DNA of 64,000 bases from Microbacterium mangrovi (lineage in GTDB: Bacteria > Actinomycetota > Actinomycetes > Actinomycetales > Microbacteriaceae). Shown in pieces: positions 51,922 to 60,808 of the stretch. The stretch is from NCBI RefSeq assembly GCF_000802305.1, contig NZ_JTDK01000008.1, positions 1-64,000 on the forward strand. The letters run 5' to 3'. Numbering within the stretch: position 1 is the stretch's first letter; every line of letters starts with the position of its first letter. The notes beneath the pieces are model-generated. The model was given only the letters and a program-made list of their open reading frames with translations. It ran no database searches and was not told where the DNA came from. The position numbers and the translations under genes were made by a program.

Positions 51922-53562
51922 ATGACGACCCCACGTCGGCCGACGCACCGGCCGCAGACGAGCCTTACTCGGGTGCTCGAGGAATTCGGCACGACGCTGC
52001 TCGGCGTCGCAGCCGGCGAGATCACGTACCGCAGCGTCGAGGCGATCGTCATCCACGATCCGCTCGATCAGCCGGAGTCGCCGCGCGGCGCCCTGGTGCT
52101 GGGGGTGGGCGTCAGCGACCCCGCCGAGGTCGCACAGATGCTTCCGCGTCTGGGGCTCAGCGGCGCGGTGGCGCTCGTCGTGCGCTCCCCCTTCGCCGCG
52201 ACGCCGGAGGTCGCCGCCGCGGCCGCCGCATCCGGCGTCGCGGTGCTCACCCTCACCCGCGGCACGGCCTGGGCGCACCTGGCCGGCCTGCTCCGTGCTC
52301 TGATGACCCCGGGCGACCCCGACGACGCCCGTCCCGTCACGTTCGGCGGCATCCTCGCCGGCGACCTGTTCACCGTGGCGAACGCCATCGCCGCCCTCCT
52401 CGGCTTCCCCGTGTCGATCGAGGACCGCTACGCGCGCCTCGTCGCCTATTCGGCGCGGCACGACGGGCCGGAGGGGCGCACCTCCTCCGGCGCGGTCCCG
52501 CCGCAGTACACGCGCATCCTGGAGGAGCGCGGGCTCTTCCAGGAGGTGTCGCGCAGCGAGCGCCCGGTGCTCGTCTCGGAGCTCGTCGCCGAGATCGACG
52601 CGCGCACGGTGCTGGCCGTGCGCGCCGGCGAGGAGGTTCTGGGAACCATCTGGGTCGCGACCGACCAGCCGCTCTCCGAGGAGCATCTGCTGGCGCTCCA
52701 CGACGCGGCCAAGCTCGTCGCCATGCACATGGTCTGGCAGCGCACCGATGCGGATGCCGAGCGGCGCCGACGAGCCGGGCTCCTGCGCACCGCGCTGGAC
52801 GGCGGCACCGACGCGCCCGAGGCCCTCCAGCGACTCGGGCTGCGCGACGAGAACATGGTGGTGCTCGCACTCGCCCTCATCGATCCCGCGGCGGGCGAGG
52901 CGACCGGAGCCACTCCCGACGCCACCTCCCCCGCGCTACTCGCCGCCGAACGCAAGCGCGTGGCGGATGCCTTCGCGGTCCACCTCGGTTTCGCCCACCC
53001 CCGAGCGGTGACCGGGCTCGTCGGCGAGGTCGCCTACGGAGTCCTGCCGACCGAGCAAGACGGGTCCGCCGTGCGGCTGGGCACCGAATTCCTCGCCCGT
53101 GTCCGGTCGACGCAGCGCGCGGTCGTGGGGATCGGCCCGATCTCGCAGGGAGCATCCGACCTGGCACGCTCGCGTGCCGGAGCAGACCGCGCACTTCGCG
53201 TGCTCCGTGCGACGCCCGGCATCCATCGCGCGGGCCCGGTCGTGAGGTTCGAGGACGTCCACGCCGAAGCGCTGCTGCTCGAGCTGCCCGTGCCGGCGCG
53301 CGATCTTCCGTCCGGTGCCATCGCCCGGCTCGCGGAGTACGACGCCGAGCACCAGAGCGCGCTGATCGACACGCTGCGCGCGTGGCTGGACGCTTTCGGG
53401 GATGTCGCGATCGCATCCGCGGCGATGTTCGTGCACACCAACACCTTCCGGTACCGGCTGCGCCGCGTCGCGGAGGTGGGCGGAATCGATCTCGACGATC
53501 CGGAAGCCCGTTTCGCAGCGATGCTGCAACTGCGCCTGCTCGCGCTCACGGCCGATCGGTAA
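51922..53562 (+). CDS. PucR-family transcriptional regulator
   Basis: 546-aa regulator. The N-terminal sensing domain (about 15-130) and a GAF/GGDEF-like middle part are followed by the C-terminal PucR HTH at about 485-545 (DTLRAWLDAFGDVAIASAAM, then HTNTFRYRLRRVAEVGGI). GGAGG precedes ATG 51922; it lies 41 bp after the racemase gene, so co-transcription is likely. PucR regulators usually respond to purines, amino acids or metabolites; here the inducer may be a D-amino acid or an N-acylamino acid. Probably controls this operon and perhaps the convergent transporter operon. Confidence 0.88.
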   Translation: MTTPRRPTHRPQTSLTRVLEEFGTTLLGVAAGEITYRSVEAIVIHDPLDQPESPRGALVLGVGVSDPAEVAQMLPRLGLSGAVALVVRSPFAATPEVAAAAAASGVAVLTLTRGTAWAHLAGLLRALMTPGDPDDARPVTFGGILAGDLFTVANAIAALLGFPVSIEDRYARLVAYSARHDGPEGRTSSGAVPPQYTRILEERGLFQEVSRSERPVLVSELVAEIDARTVLAVRAGEEVLGTIWVATDQPLSEEHLLALHDAAKLVAMHMVWQRTDADAERRRRAGLLRTALDGGTDAPEALQRLGLRDENMVVLALALIDPAAGEATGATPDATSPALLAAERKRVADAFAVHLGFAHPRAVTGLVGEVAYGVLPTEQDGSAVRLGTEFLARVRSTQRAVVGIGPISQGASDLARSRAGADRALRVLRATPGIHRAGPVVRFEDVHAEALLLELPVPARDLPSGAIARLAEYDAEHQSALIDTLRAWLDAFGDVAIASAAMFVHTNTFRYRLRRVAEVGGIDLDDPEARFAAMLQLRLLALTADR

Positions 53563-53593
53563 CGCGGCCGCGAGCGCGAGCGAGCGACCCGGG

Positions 53594-55684
53594 TCAGGCC
53601 GGTCGAGCGCCGAGCCGCAATGCGCCTGCGAGCACTGCCAGCCACTCGGCATCCTGAAGCGAGTGCACCTCGGGGCTCGTCGCGCCGCCGTGCCCGGCGT
53701 TCTCGAAGACGTGCAGCAGGATCGGCGCGTCGCCCAGCTGCGCAGCCTGGAGGCGGGCGGCGAATTTGCGCGCCTGCCAGGGCGGGCAGCGCGGGTCCGT
53801 GGCGCCGGCCTGGATGTACACCGTGGGAAAGCGTCCCGGAGCGATCAGCTCGTACGGCGAGATCCCGGCCAGGCGGCGCACGTCGCCCGGATCGTCGGGG
53901 TCGCCCCACGCCTTGCGGATCACGAACTCCAGGTAGGGGTGGCGGATGCCGCCGATGAGGTCGAGAAGCGGCGCCCGGGGCAGCACGGCGGCCCAGAGGT
54001 CCGGTCGCCGCGTGACCGCCACACCGCACATCAGACCGCCGTCCGAGCCGCCGGTCAGCGCCAGACGCCCGGGGTCGGCGATGCCGTCGGCGAGGAGGCG
54101 CTCCGCCACAGCCACGAGGTCGGTGTCGCGAACATGGCGCAGCTCGCGGTGCGCGCCGCGGAACCAGTCGCTGCCGAGCTCGCCGCCTCCGCGCAGGTAT
54201 GCCTGGACGAGGGTCCCGCCCATCGCGACGTAGGCGGCCAGGTCCCCCTGGTACTGCGGCAGCAGCGGCACGTTCGCGGCACCGTACGCGGAGATCAGCA
54301 CCGGGGCCGGTCGTGTGCGGTCGGCGCCGGCCGGGCGCACGACGTGGAACGGGACGGCAGTTCCGTCCGACGCCACCGCCTCGCGCAGCTCCACCGTCGC
54401 CTCGAGGGTCACCCGGGGTGGACGAAGCGTTTCCGGCGCATCCATGCCCGGCTTGTGACGGTAGACGCCCCACGAGGTCACGAGGCTCGAGAAGGCGAAG
54501 ACGAAGCCGTCCTGCTCGGTGGCCGGCGCGGTCGTCGCCAGCGCGGTCAGGGCGAAGAAGGGCGCACCGATCGCGCCCTCGCCCGGCAGCGGCACGGCCC
54601 CGAGGTCCGCGCCCTGCGCGTCGATGACGCGCAGCGTGGCGACGGTGCGGTCGAACCCGCTGAGATACAGGGACCGGCCCACCGGGGTGATCGACCGCAG
54701 CACGGTGTCGCTCTGCGGCACCAGTTCCGTCCACGTCCCGGGGTCGGCGGGATCGGCCGCGGTGAGCGGGATCGACACCACGCGCCCGCGCGGCGCATCC
54801 ACGTCGGTCACCGCGATGTAGGCGTCGCCGACGATGTGCCCGGCGACGGTGCCTCCCGGTCCGAGCGGAAGTCCGGTGACGAACGGTCGCCAGGTCGCGC
54901 CTTCGACGCCGCTCTCGCGCACGGCGACCGGCGCGGGGCTGCCCAGCCGGTGACTCGCGACGGTCCATCGGCCGTCAGCCGAGCACTGGAGCCGCGTGTA
55001 CTCCCGGGAGCCGTCCGGGATCGGGACGTCCTGGACGGTCGTCGGCCCGCCGACGCGGTGTTCGAACACGGCCTGCGCGAAGTCCTCCGGCTCGCCGGTG
55101 AGGGCGAAGAAGGAGAATCCCCGGCTGTCGGGCCACCAGCTGACCCCGCCCGCCCAGGCGCTGTGCAGGACCTCGGACGGCCCGTCGGCGCGCAGCAACC
55201 CGGAGGCGACCTCGACGAGGTGGATGCGATTGTGCTCGCTCCCGTCGGTGCACACGCCGATCGCGAGCAGCGTGCCGTCGGGGGCGGGCGCCAGCCAGGA
55301 GAGCGTGGGGCCGGGGGCATCCGGATCCTGCCCCGGAAGACGGAAGACATCGAGGTCGATGAGCTCGCGGCCGGGTCCGTACGGCGTGGACGACACGCAG
55401 ACCGTGGTGCGGTGGCCGCCGGACTCCGCACGGAACCACTGCCCGGCGGCAGGGACGGGAAGGTCGGGCCGTGCCCCGTCGTCGTACGTCTCGATGAAGG
55501 CATGCGCGTCGTCGAAGCGTCCGTGCGCGGCGATGGTCCGTGCAGCCAGAGCCGCCTGCGCCCGCTGCCACGCGCGCACCTCGTCATCGTCGGCTTCGAG
55601 CCAGCGGTACGGATCGGCGATCCGCACACCGGCGGGTGCCGAAAAGGCGTCGACGGTGCGACTGACCGGATAGTCGACGGTCAT
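53594..55684 (-). CDS. Prolyl oligopeptidase family (S9A) serine peptidase
   Basis: 696-aa S9A peptidase: beta-propeller at about 60-420, then the alpha/beta hydrolase domain. The triad is Ser547 (TGGSDGGLMCG), Asp630 (AGATDPRCPPW) and His665 (NAGHGGATS). DPYRWLE near the N-terminus is the family start motif. No signal peptide, so it cleaves imported short peptides after proline in the cytoplasm. ATG 55684 overlaps the erythromycin-esterase-like gene by 4 nt. Last gene of the minus-strand peptide operon; 31 bp from the convergent PucR gene. Confidence 0.9.
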   Translation of the reverse strand: MTVDYPVSRTVDAFSAPAGVRIADPYRWLEADDDEVRAWQRAQAALAARTIAAHGRFDDAHAFIETYDDGARPDLPVPAAGQWFRAESGGHRTTVCVSSTPYGPGRELIDLDVFRLPGQDPDAPGPTLSWLAPAPDGTLLAIGVCTDGSEHNRIHLVEVASGLLRADGPSEVLHSAWAGGVSWWPDSRGFSFFALTGEPEDFAQAVFEHRVGGPTTVQDVPIPDGSREYTRLQCSADGRWTVASHRLGSPAPVAVRESGVEGATWRPFVTGLPLGPGGTVAGHIVGDAYIAVTDVDAPRGRVVSIPLTAADPADPGTWTELVPQSDTVLRSITPVGRSLYLSGFDRTVATLRVIDAQGADLGAVPLPGEGAIGAPFFALTALATTAPATEQDGFVFAFSSLVTSWGVYRHKPGMDAPETLRPPRVTLEATVELREAVASDGTAVPFHVVRPAGADRTRPAPVLISAYGAANVPLLPQYQGDLAAYVAMGGTLVQAYLRGGGELGSDWFRGAHRELRHVRDTDLVAVAERLLADGIADPGRLALTGGSDGGLMCGVAVTRRPDLWAAVLPRAPLLDLIGGIRHPYLEFVIRKAWGDPDDPGDVRRLAGISPYELIAPGRFPTVYIQAGATDPRCPPWQARKFAARLQAAQLGDAPILLHVFENAGHGGATSPEVHSLQDAEWLAVLAGALRLGARPA

Positions 55685-57009
55685 CGCACCGCCTCCACGG
55701 CTTCGGCATCCGGGACGCCCATGCCGAACTCGGCGCGAAGGCGCTCGAAAGCACCGGGCACGCGGCGCGCCTCGTGCAGGTGCACGAGTGCGTCGAACGT
55801 CGCGGGGAAGTCATCGACCGGGTCGAGGTCGCCCCCGGCGAGGATGCCGACCGACCCCGCCACGGCCTGTGCGAGCGCGGCATCCGGCTGCGCGCCCGAG
55901 TCCGCGGGCGCGTCGCCCTCGCGAAGATCCAGCAGGACGGCGTCGTGGGCGGCCCCGTCGTCGAAGCCCGGCCGAAGGGCCTCGATCGCGGCCTCGATGC
56001 TGCCCGGGACCGGTCCGCGCTGGTCGAGGTGGACGTCGCAGTCGAACGGCCGCGCCGAGCGCGGGACGAAGCGCACCAGCGGGCCGTAGGCATACGACGT
56101 CGCGATGACGCGGTAGCCCTCTGCGAGCTCGCCGTCCAGCAGCGTGCCCATCGTCGGCCTGCCCAGGAACGCCGTCCGCCGCACGTGCGAGTTGTGGGCC
56201 AGGACGATCGTGCGACCGTATTGCGCGGCGATCCACAGCACGGTCTCGGCCATGAACCGCTCGCGGGGATAGATCTCGGGCGCATCATCGACCGTCCGGA
56301 GCACATCGAAGTCCAGCTCCGCGAGATACGCGCGCAGCGAGGCGGCACTGCGGTGCGCGACGGCGTCGGCCCCCGGATCCCGTTCGACGCGGCGGATGAG
56401 CCCGTCGATGTCGCGAACCAGCGCCGCCCGCTCCGAGTCCGTCATCCGCCACGTCCGCACGGCGGCCTCCGTGCGGGCCCCCAGATCGGCGCGAATGCGG
56501 AGGTCGGCATCCGTCGCGTGCGGACGGATCCGGTCGAGGCACACCTCGACAGCCGGCCCCGGTGACGTGGACGACCCCGGCAGATCGGTGCCGACCACGT
56601 GCACCCGCCGATCGGGGTTCGCGCGGTTCCACTCCCGCAGCCAGCCGAGCATGCGCTGGACGGACGGCGAGGCGCCGAAGTTGTAGGTCATGCACCGCTG
56701 CGCGATGGCGCCGAGGTCGGCGTCGGCCCCGGCACCGCCGATCCAGGCATCCAGTTCGAGGGACTCGGCGAACCCCGACTCCAACGCGATCGCCGCGATC
56801 GCCTGCGAGCCCGGGCCGTCATCGGTCACGAGAGCCCGCACGATCGCATCCTGCAGCGTCTGCACGTCCGTGACACTGTGCGCGGCCTCGCCGACGGCGA
56901 TCACCCGGCCGCCCCGTCCGAGCGCGCGCACCGCTTCCGCGTCGCCGACGGCGATCGACGAGGGGTCGATCGCCGCGGCCGCGAGACTGCGGAGCGCGCG
57001 CACCCGCAC
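55681..57009 (-). CDS. Erythromycin esterase-family protein
   Basis: 442-aa member of the erythromycin esterase (EreA/B)-like family. RVIAVGEAAHSVTD contains the conserved Glu and catalytic His; ALESGF, MTYNFGASPSVQRMLGWLREWN, VHVVGTDLPGS and RTIVLAHNSHVRR match the family. GTG 57009 follows GAAGGAGACGAA and overlaps the stop of the binding-protein gene by one nucleotide. Its place inside a peptide-import operon is odd; it may cleave an ester or lactone in an imported cyclic or depsipeptide, or give macrolide resistance. Function uncertain. Confidence 0.82.
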   Translation of the reverse strand: MRVRALRSLAAAAIDPSSIAVGDAEAVRALGRGGRVIAVGEAAHSVTDVQTLQDAIVRALVTDDGPGSQAIAAIALESGFAESLELDAWIGGAGADADLGAIAQRCMTYNFGASPSVQRMLGWLREWNRANPDRRVHVVGTDLPGSSTSPGPAVEVCLDRIRPHATDADLRIRADLGARTEAAVRTWRMTDSERAALVRDIDGLIRRVERDPGADAVAHRSAASLRAYLAELDFDVLRTVDDAPEIYPRERFMAETVLWIAAQYGRTIVLAHNSHVRRTAFLGRPTMGTLLDGELAEGYRVIATSYAYGPLVRFVPRSARPFDCDVHLDQRGPVPGSIEAAIEALRPGFDDGAAHDAVLLDLREGDAPADSGAQPDAALAQAVAGSVGILAGGDLDPVDDFPATFDALVHLHEARRVPGAFERLRAEFGMGVPDAEAVEAVR

Positions 57010-58871
57010 TATTTCGTCTCCTTCGTGAAGTACCACTGCTCCGGAGTGTAGATATAGCTGAGCATCGCCTGGAACGTCTCCGGCGGCCCGCTGAGGGTCT
57101 TCTTCCAGATGACGAGAGTGTCCGGCGTCGGCATCCACAGCGCGGGCAGATCCTTTCCGAGCAGTGTTCCCTCGGTGCTCAGGGCCTTCGCGTCCAGGCC
57201 GAACACCGACGCCGTGATCGCCTTGTCGGCGGCCGGGTTGCTGTAGCTGCCCAGGTTGAAGCTGCCGGGGGTGTTGAAGACGGTGTTGCTGGTGGGGTAG
57301 CCCGCGGCGAGGTAGAGCCCGCCGACATCCTGCATCGCCCAGTCGTTCGTGTTCGCCGGCGCCCACGTGTTGCCGTAGTTCGCGTACATGTAGTTCAGCG
57401 ACTTCGTGACGACCTTGACGTCGATGCCGAGCTTCTTGGCCGCCGACGAGAAGGCGAGGTCGCGCGACCCGACGTAGGCGGGCGTGTTCGCCGAAGCGAG
57501 CGTGAAGCTGATCTTCTGCCCCTGGGGGATGCCGGCGCCGCACTGGTTCTCGCCGGTGCCCGGGTCGGCGCACGTCGTGCCGGACGCCGCGACCTTCCAG
57601 CCGTGGTCGGTGAGCAGCTTCTTCGCCGCCGTCATGTCGAACGGGTAGGGCGCCTTGTCGCCGTACGCGGTCGGGAAGGGCGAATTCGCGCCCATCGGGC
57701 TGTAGTTCTCATCGCCCGCGCCGTCATAGACGCCGCGGCTCTTGACGTATCCGGGCTGATCGATGAGGTGCTGCAGCGCCTCGCGCACGTACCTCTGCGC
57801 GATGACCTTGTCGAAGCCGTTCACGGTGTTCTTGAAGTTGATCGTGAGCGAGTCGAATCGCGCCGGGGCCGGCGCGCCGTAGACGTTGTAGCCCTGCTTC
57901 TGCAGTGCCGGGATCTGGGATGCGAACGTGGAATCCAGCGAGCCGACGGTGAGGTTGCCGGCTTTGTACTGGTTGAGCACCGCGGACGCCGACGTGAACG
58001 CCTTGAAGTCGACCTCGGCCAGGGTGTTGCCGCCCGGGCCGCTGTACTTCGTGTTCGGGGTGAGCGAGTACGACCCGGTCGCCGGCTCGAACGACTTCAG
58101 CTGGTAGGGCCCGTTGACGATCTTCCACAGCGGGTTGGTCGCGAACGTCTTCTGGTCGGACGACTGCTTGGTCAGGTAGTCGTAGATGGCCTTGGCATTG
58201 GCCGGCGTGGTGAAATCGAGCACCGGGCCGCCCGTCTTGGCGATGCTCCAATCGGCCGACGGCATGATGTAGATCAGTTCGAGCAGCGACAGCAGGTACG
58301 ACGGGTTGTAGGCCTGATCGAGCGTCAGCACGACCGTGTCGGCATCCGGGGTCGTCACGGTGACGCCGTCCGGGAACTGGTGCGGCGTGTAGAAGCTCCA
58401 GTTCGCCGGGCTCTCCGCGATGGCCGCCTTCAGAAGTGCGAAGGAGAACGCGACGTCCTTCGAGGTGACCGGCCGGCCGTTGGACCACTGGAACTGCTTC
58501 AGCTTCATGGTCACCGTCTTTCCGTCCGAGCTGGTCTGGGGCAGCTCCGCGAGGCTCTGGCTCGCGTCGACGACCTGGTCACCGCTGCCGCTGGGCCGGT
58601 AGAGGGCGCGCCACAGGATCCCGCGGGCGATCACGGTGCCGTTCACCGCCGCCGGAGGGTACGGGTAGATGTAGTTCGGGGCGAGGCCGGGCGTCATGGC
58701 GATCGTGGCCACGCCGCCCTCCGTCGGACTGCCGGAGGCCTTCGGCAGGGTCTTGTAGGCGGCCTGGTCGGTCGTTCCGGAGTTCGACGCGGTGCAGCCG
58801 GAGAGCAGCAGTGCTCCCGCAGCGACGAGCGCGACGGCGAGACGCGCACCGCGGGGGGTGGGTGTGGACAT
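57009..58871 (-). CDS. ABC transporter substrate-binding lipoprotein (SBP_bac_5)
   Basis: 620-aa family-5 binding protein (oligopeptide/dipeptide type). The signal peptide ends in the lipobox LLLSGC with lipidated Cys26. Typical inner segments are VTSKDVAFSFALLKA, VDFKAFTSASAVLNQYKAGN, VREALQHLIDQPGY and KLLTDHGWKVAASG. The protein would hang outside the membrane and deliver peptides or similar solutes to the two permeases. It has three Cys near residues 445-460 (TTCADPGTGENQCGAGIP), perhaps a disulfide. Gap of 39 bp after the permease gene; coupled to the following gene. Confidence 0.93.
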   Translation of the reverse strand: MSTPTPRGARLAVALVAAGALLLSGCTASNSGTTDQAAYKTLPKASGSPTEGGVATIAMTPGLAPNYIYPYPPAAVNGTVIARGILWRALYRPSGSGDQVVDASQSLAELPQTSSDGKTVTMKLKQFQWSNGRPVTSKDVAFSFALLKAAIAESPANWSFYTPHQFPDGVTVTTPDADTVVLTLDQAYNPSYLLSLLELIYIMPSADWSIAKTGGPVLDFTTPANAKAIYDYLTKQSSDQKTFATNPLWKIVNGPYQLKSFEPATGSYSLTPNTKYSGPGGNTLAEVDFKAFTSASAVLNQYKAGNLTVGSLDSTFASQIPALQKQGYNVYGAPAPARFDSLTINFKNTVNGFDKVIAQRYVREALQHLIDQPGYVKSRGVYDGAGDENYSPMGANSPFPTAYGDKAPYPFDMTAAKKLLTDHGWKVAASGTTCADPGTGENQCGAGIPQGQKISFTLASANTPAYVGSRDLAFSSAAKKLGIDVKVVTKSLNYMYANYGNTWAPANTNDWAMQDVGGLYLAAGYPTSNTVFNTPGSFNLGSYSNPAADKAITASVFGLDAKALSTEGTLLGKDLPALWMPTPDTLVIWKKTLSGPPETFQAMLSYIYTPEQWYFTKETK

Positions 58872-58910
58872 GGAGGGTCTCCTGGTGTCGGGGTGGGAAG
58901 GGAGGAAGGG

Positions 58911-59861
58911 TCAGTCGCCGCGGCGATCGAGCGCGTCGCGCAACGCGTCGCCGAGCAGGTTGAAGGCCAGGACGGTGAGCACGATGCATGCGCCGACGGG
59001 GTACACCAGCCACCAGTAGCCGGAGGTGATGTAGGTGGTGCCGGCGGACAGCTGGCTCCCCCAGTCGGTGACCGGGTAGGTGAGGCCGAAGCCGAGGAAT
59101 CCCAGTGCGGCGATGGTGAGGATCGCGTCGGCAACCTGGAATGTGACGTTGACGACGATGACGCCGATCGTGTTCGGGATGAGGTGGGTGAAGATCAGTC
59201 GGGGTTTGCGAGCGCCCATCAGACGGGCGGCGAGCACGAACTCGCGCACCCGTAGGGAAAGCACCTCGCTGCGGATGAGCCGAGCGATCACGAGCCAGGA
59301 GAATCCACCGATGACCAGCGCCAGGGTGACCGGCGTCGCCGTGAACCTCGCAGACAGGATCAGCACGAAGAACAGGAACGGAATCGCCAGCAGAATGTCG
59401 ACCAGCCGCATCATGAAGCCGTCGAGGACGCCGCCGAAAAGGCCCGCGATCGCACCGTAGACCGTGCCGACGGCCGTTGCCACGAACGCCGCGAGCAGGC
59501 CGATCTCGAGCGACACCTGGCCGCCCAGCATGAGCCGCCCGAGCACGTCGAACCCGTTGGTGTCGGTTCCGAGAGGATGGCCGTCACCCGGGGGCAGCGA
59601 CGCGTTGAGGACATCGACGTCCGTCTGATTCGTGTGGTAGACGAGCGGCCCGAGGAAGCAGAACACGAACAGGCCGATGAGCATCGACGCGCCGATGACG
59701 GCGAGGCGATTTCGCCGGAGGGTTCGAATGACCGCTCGGGTGGACCGTGGCGGCTTCGCCACCGCCAGAACGCCGGTCGGGTCCGGCTCCGGGCGGGCGA
59801 CGCTCGTCTGCACGACGCCCTCTTCGGCCAGCGCAGTGCTCTCGTGGTCTTGCTGGTTCAT
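58911..59861 (-). CDS. ABC transporter permease (DppC/OppC type)
   Basis: 316-aa permease. Residues 1-40 are a charged cytoplasmic tail, followed by the first helix (AVIGASMLIGLFVFCFLGPL), the OppC N-terminal segment ending HPLGTDTNGFDVLGRLMLGG, and five more helices with the EAA loop REFVLAARLMGARKPRLIF. It is the second channel subunit of the importer. ATG 59861 overlaps the preceding permease stop by 4 nt. Confidence 0.92.
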   Translation of the reverse strand: MNQQDHESTALAEEGVVQTSVARPEPDPTGVLAVAKPPRSTRAVIRTLRRNRLAVIGASMLIGLFVFCFLGPLVYHTNQTDVDVLNASLPPGDGHPLGTDTNGFDVLGRLMLGGQVSLEIGLLAAFVATAVGTVYGAIAGLFGGVLDGFMMRLVDILLAIPFLFFVLILSARFTATPVTLALVIGGFSWLVIARLIRSEVLSLRVREFVLAARLMGARKPRLIFTHLIPNTIGVIVVNVTFQVADAILTIAALGFLGFGLTYPVTDWGSQLSAGTTYITSGYWWLVYPVGACIVLTVLAFNLLGDALRDALDRRGD

Positions 59862-60808
59862 TTCGTGAGCTCGATCCGTCGGTCCGCGCGCGCGACGAGG
59901 ATGTCGGCGACGAGGTTGCCGGCGACGGTCAGCACGCCGCCGAGCAGGGTGTAGGCCAGCAGCACCGGGTAGTCCTCCCGGTTGAGGCTGTTGAGGAAGA
60001 GCAGACCGAGACCCGGGTAGTTGAACACCGACTCGACGATGAGGTTGCCGGCGAGGAGGATCGGGATCTGCAAGCCGATCAGCGTGATGAGCGGGATGCA
60101 CGCGTTCCTCAGGAGGTGCTTGGTGATCACCATGCGCTCCGGCATCCCTTTCGCCCGGGCGACCTTGATGTAGTCCTGGCCGAGTTCCTCGAGGGCGGAG
60201 GAGCGCTGGTACTGGGAGAAGACGACGAGGTTGGTGATGGTGAGCGTCAGCACCGGGAGCGCCATCGACCGTGTGTCCGTGAAGACGGCCCAGGGCGAGG
60301 ACGACTGCGACGCCTCGGCCGGGAAGAGGGGGATCGCCTGGCTCAGGAGGGCGATCAGCAGGAGCGCGATGAGGAAGGACGGCGTCGCGTACAGCAGATA
60401 CGAGACGGACGTGGCCGCGCGGTCGAGGAAGGAGTTCTTCCGGATCGCCTGGGCGATCCCGAGCGGAACCGCGATGCACAGGGCGAGCACGAGGGCGGAG
60501 AGCGACAGCATCGCGCTGCGCCCGGCGTTCTCCCACAGGAGGGTCGAGACGTCCTCGTTGAGGATGTACGACCGACCGAGGTTTCCGGTGAGGAGGTTGC
60601 CGAGGAAGGCGAGGTACTGGACGATCACCGGGCGGTCATAGCCGTTCGCGGCGTTGAACGCGTTGATGGCATCCTCCGTCGCCTTCGGACCGAGCACAGC
60701 GCGCCCCGGGCTGTCCGAGATGGTGTGCAGCATCAGGAAGACGATGAAGGAGAGTCCGAGGAGCACGACCAGCGAGACGCCGACGCGCCGCAGCACATAC
60801 CCGGTCAT
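59858..60808 (-). CDS. ABC transporter permease (DppB/OppB type)
   Basis: 316-aa permease with N-terminal LRRVGVSLVVLLGLSFIVFL, a large first periplasmic loop (GYDRPVIVQYLAFLGNLLTG) and the EAA loop QDYIKVARAKGMPERMVITK. About six helices. Forms the channel with the DppC-type protein. The start ATG 60808 overlaps the ATPase stop by 4 nt, so it is translated directly after the ATPase gene. Confidence 0.92.
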   Translation of the reverse strand: MTGYVLRRVGVSLVVLLGLSFIVFLMLHTISDSPGRAVLGPKATEDAINAFNAANGYDRPVIVQYLAFLGNLLTGNLGRSYILNEDVSTLLWENAGRSAMLSLSALVLALCIAVPLGIAQAIRKNSFLDRAATSVSYLLYATPSFLIALLLIALLSQAIPLFPAEASQSSSPWAVFTDTRSMALPVLTLTITNLVVFSQYQRSSALEELGQDYIKVARAKGMPERMVITKHLLRNACIPLITLIGLQIPILLAGNLIVESVFNYPGLGLLFLNSLNREDYPVLLAYTLLGGVLTVAGNLVADILVARADRRIELTK

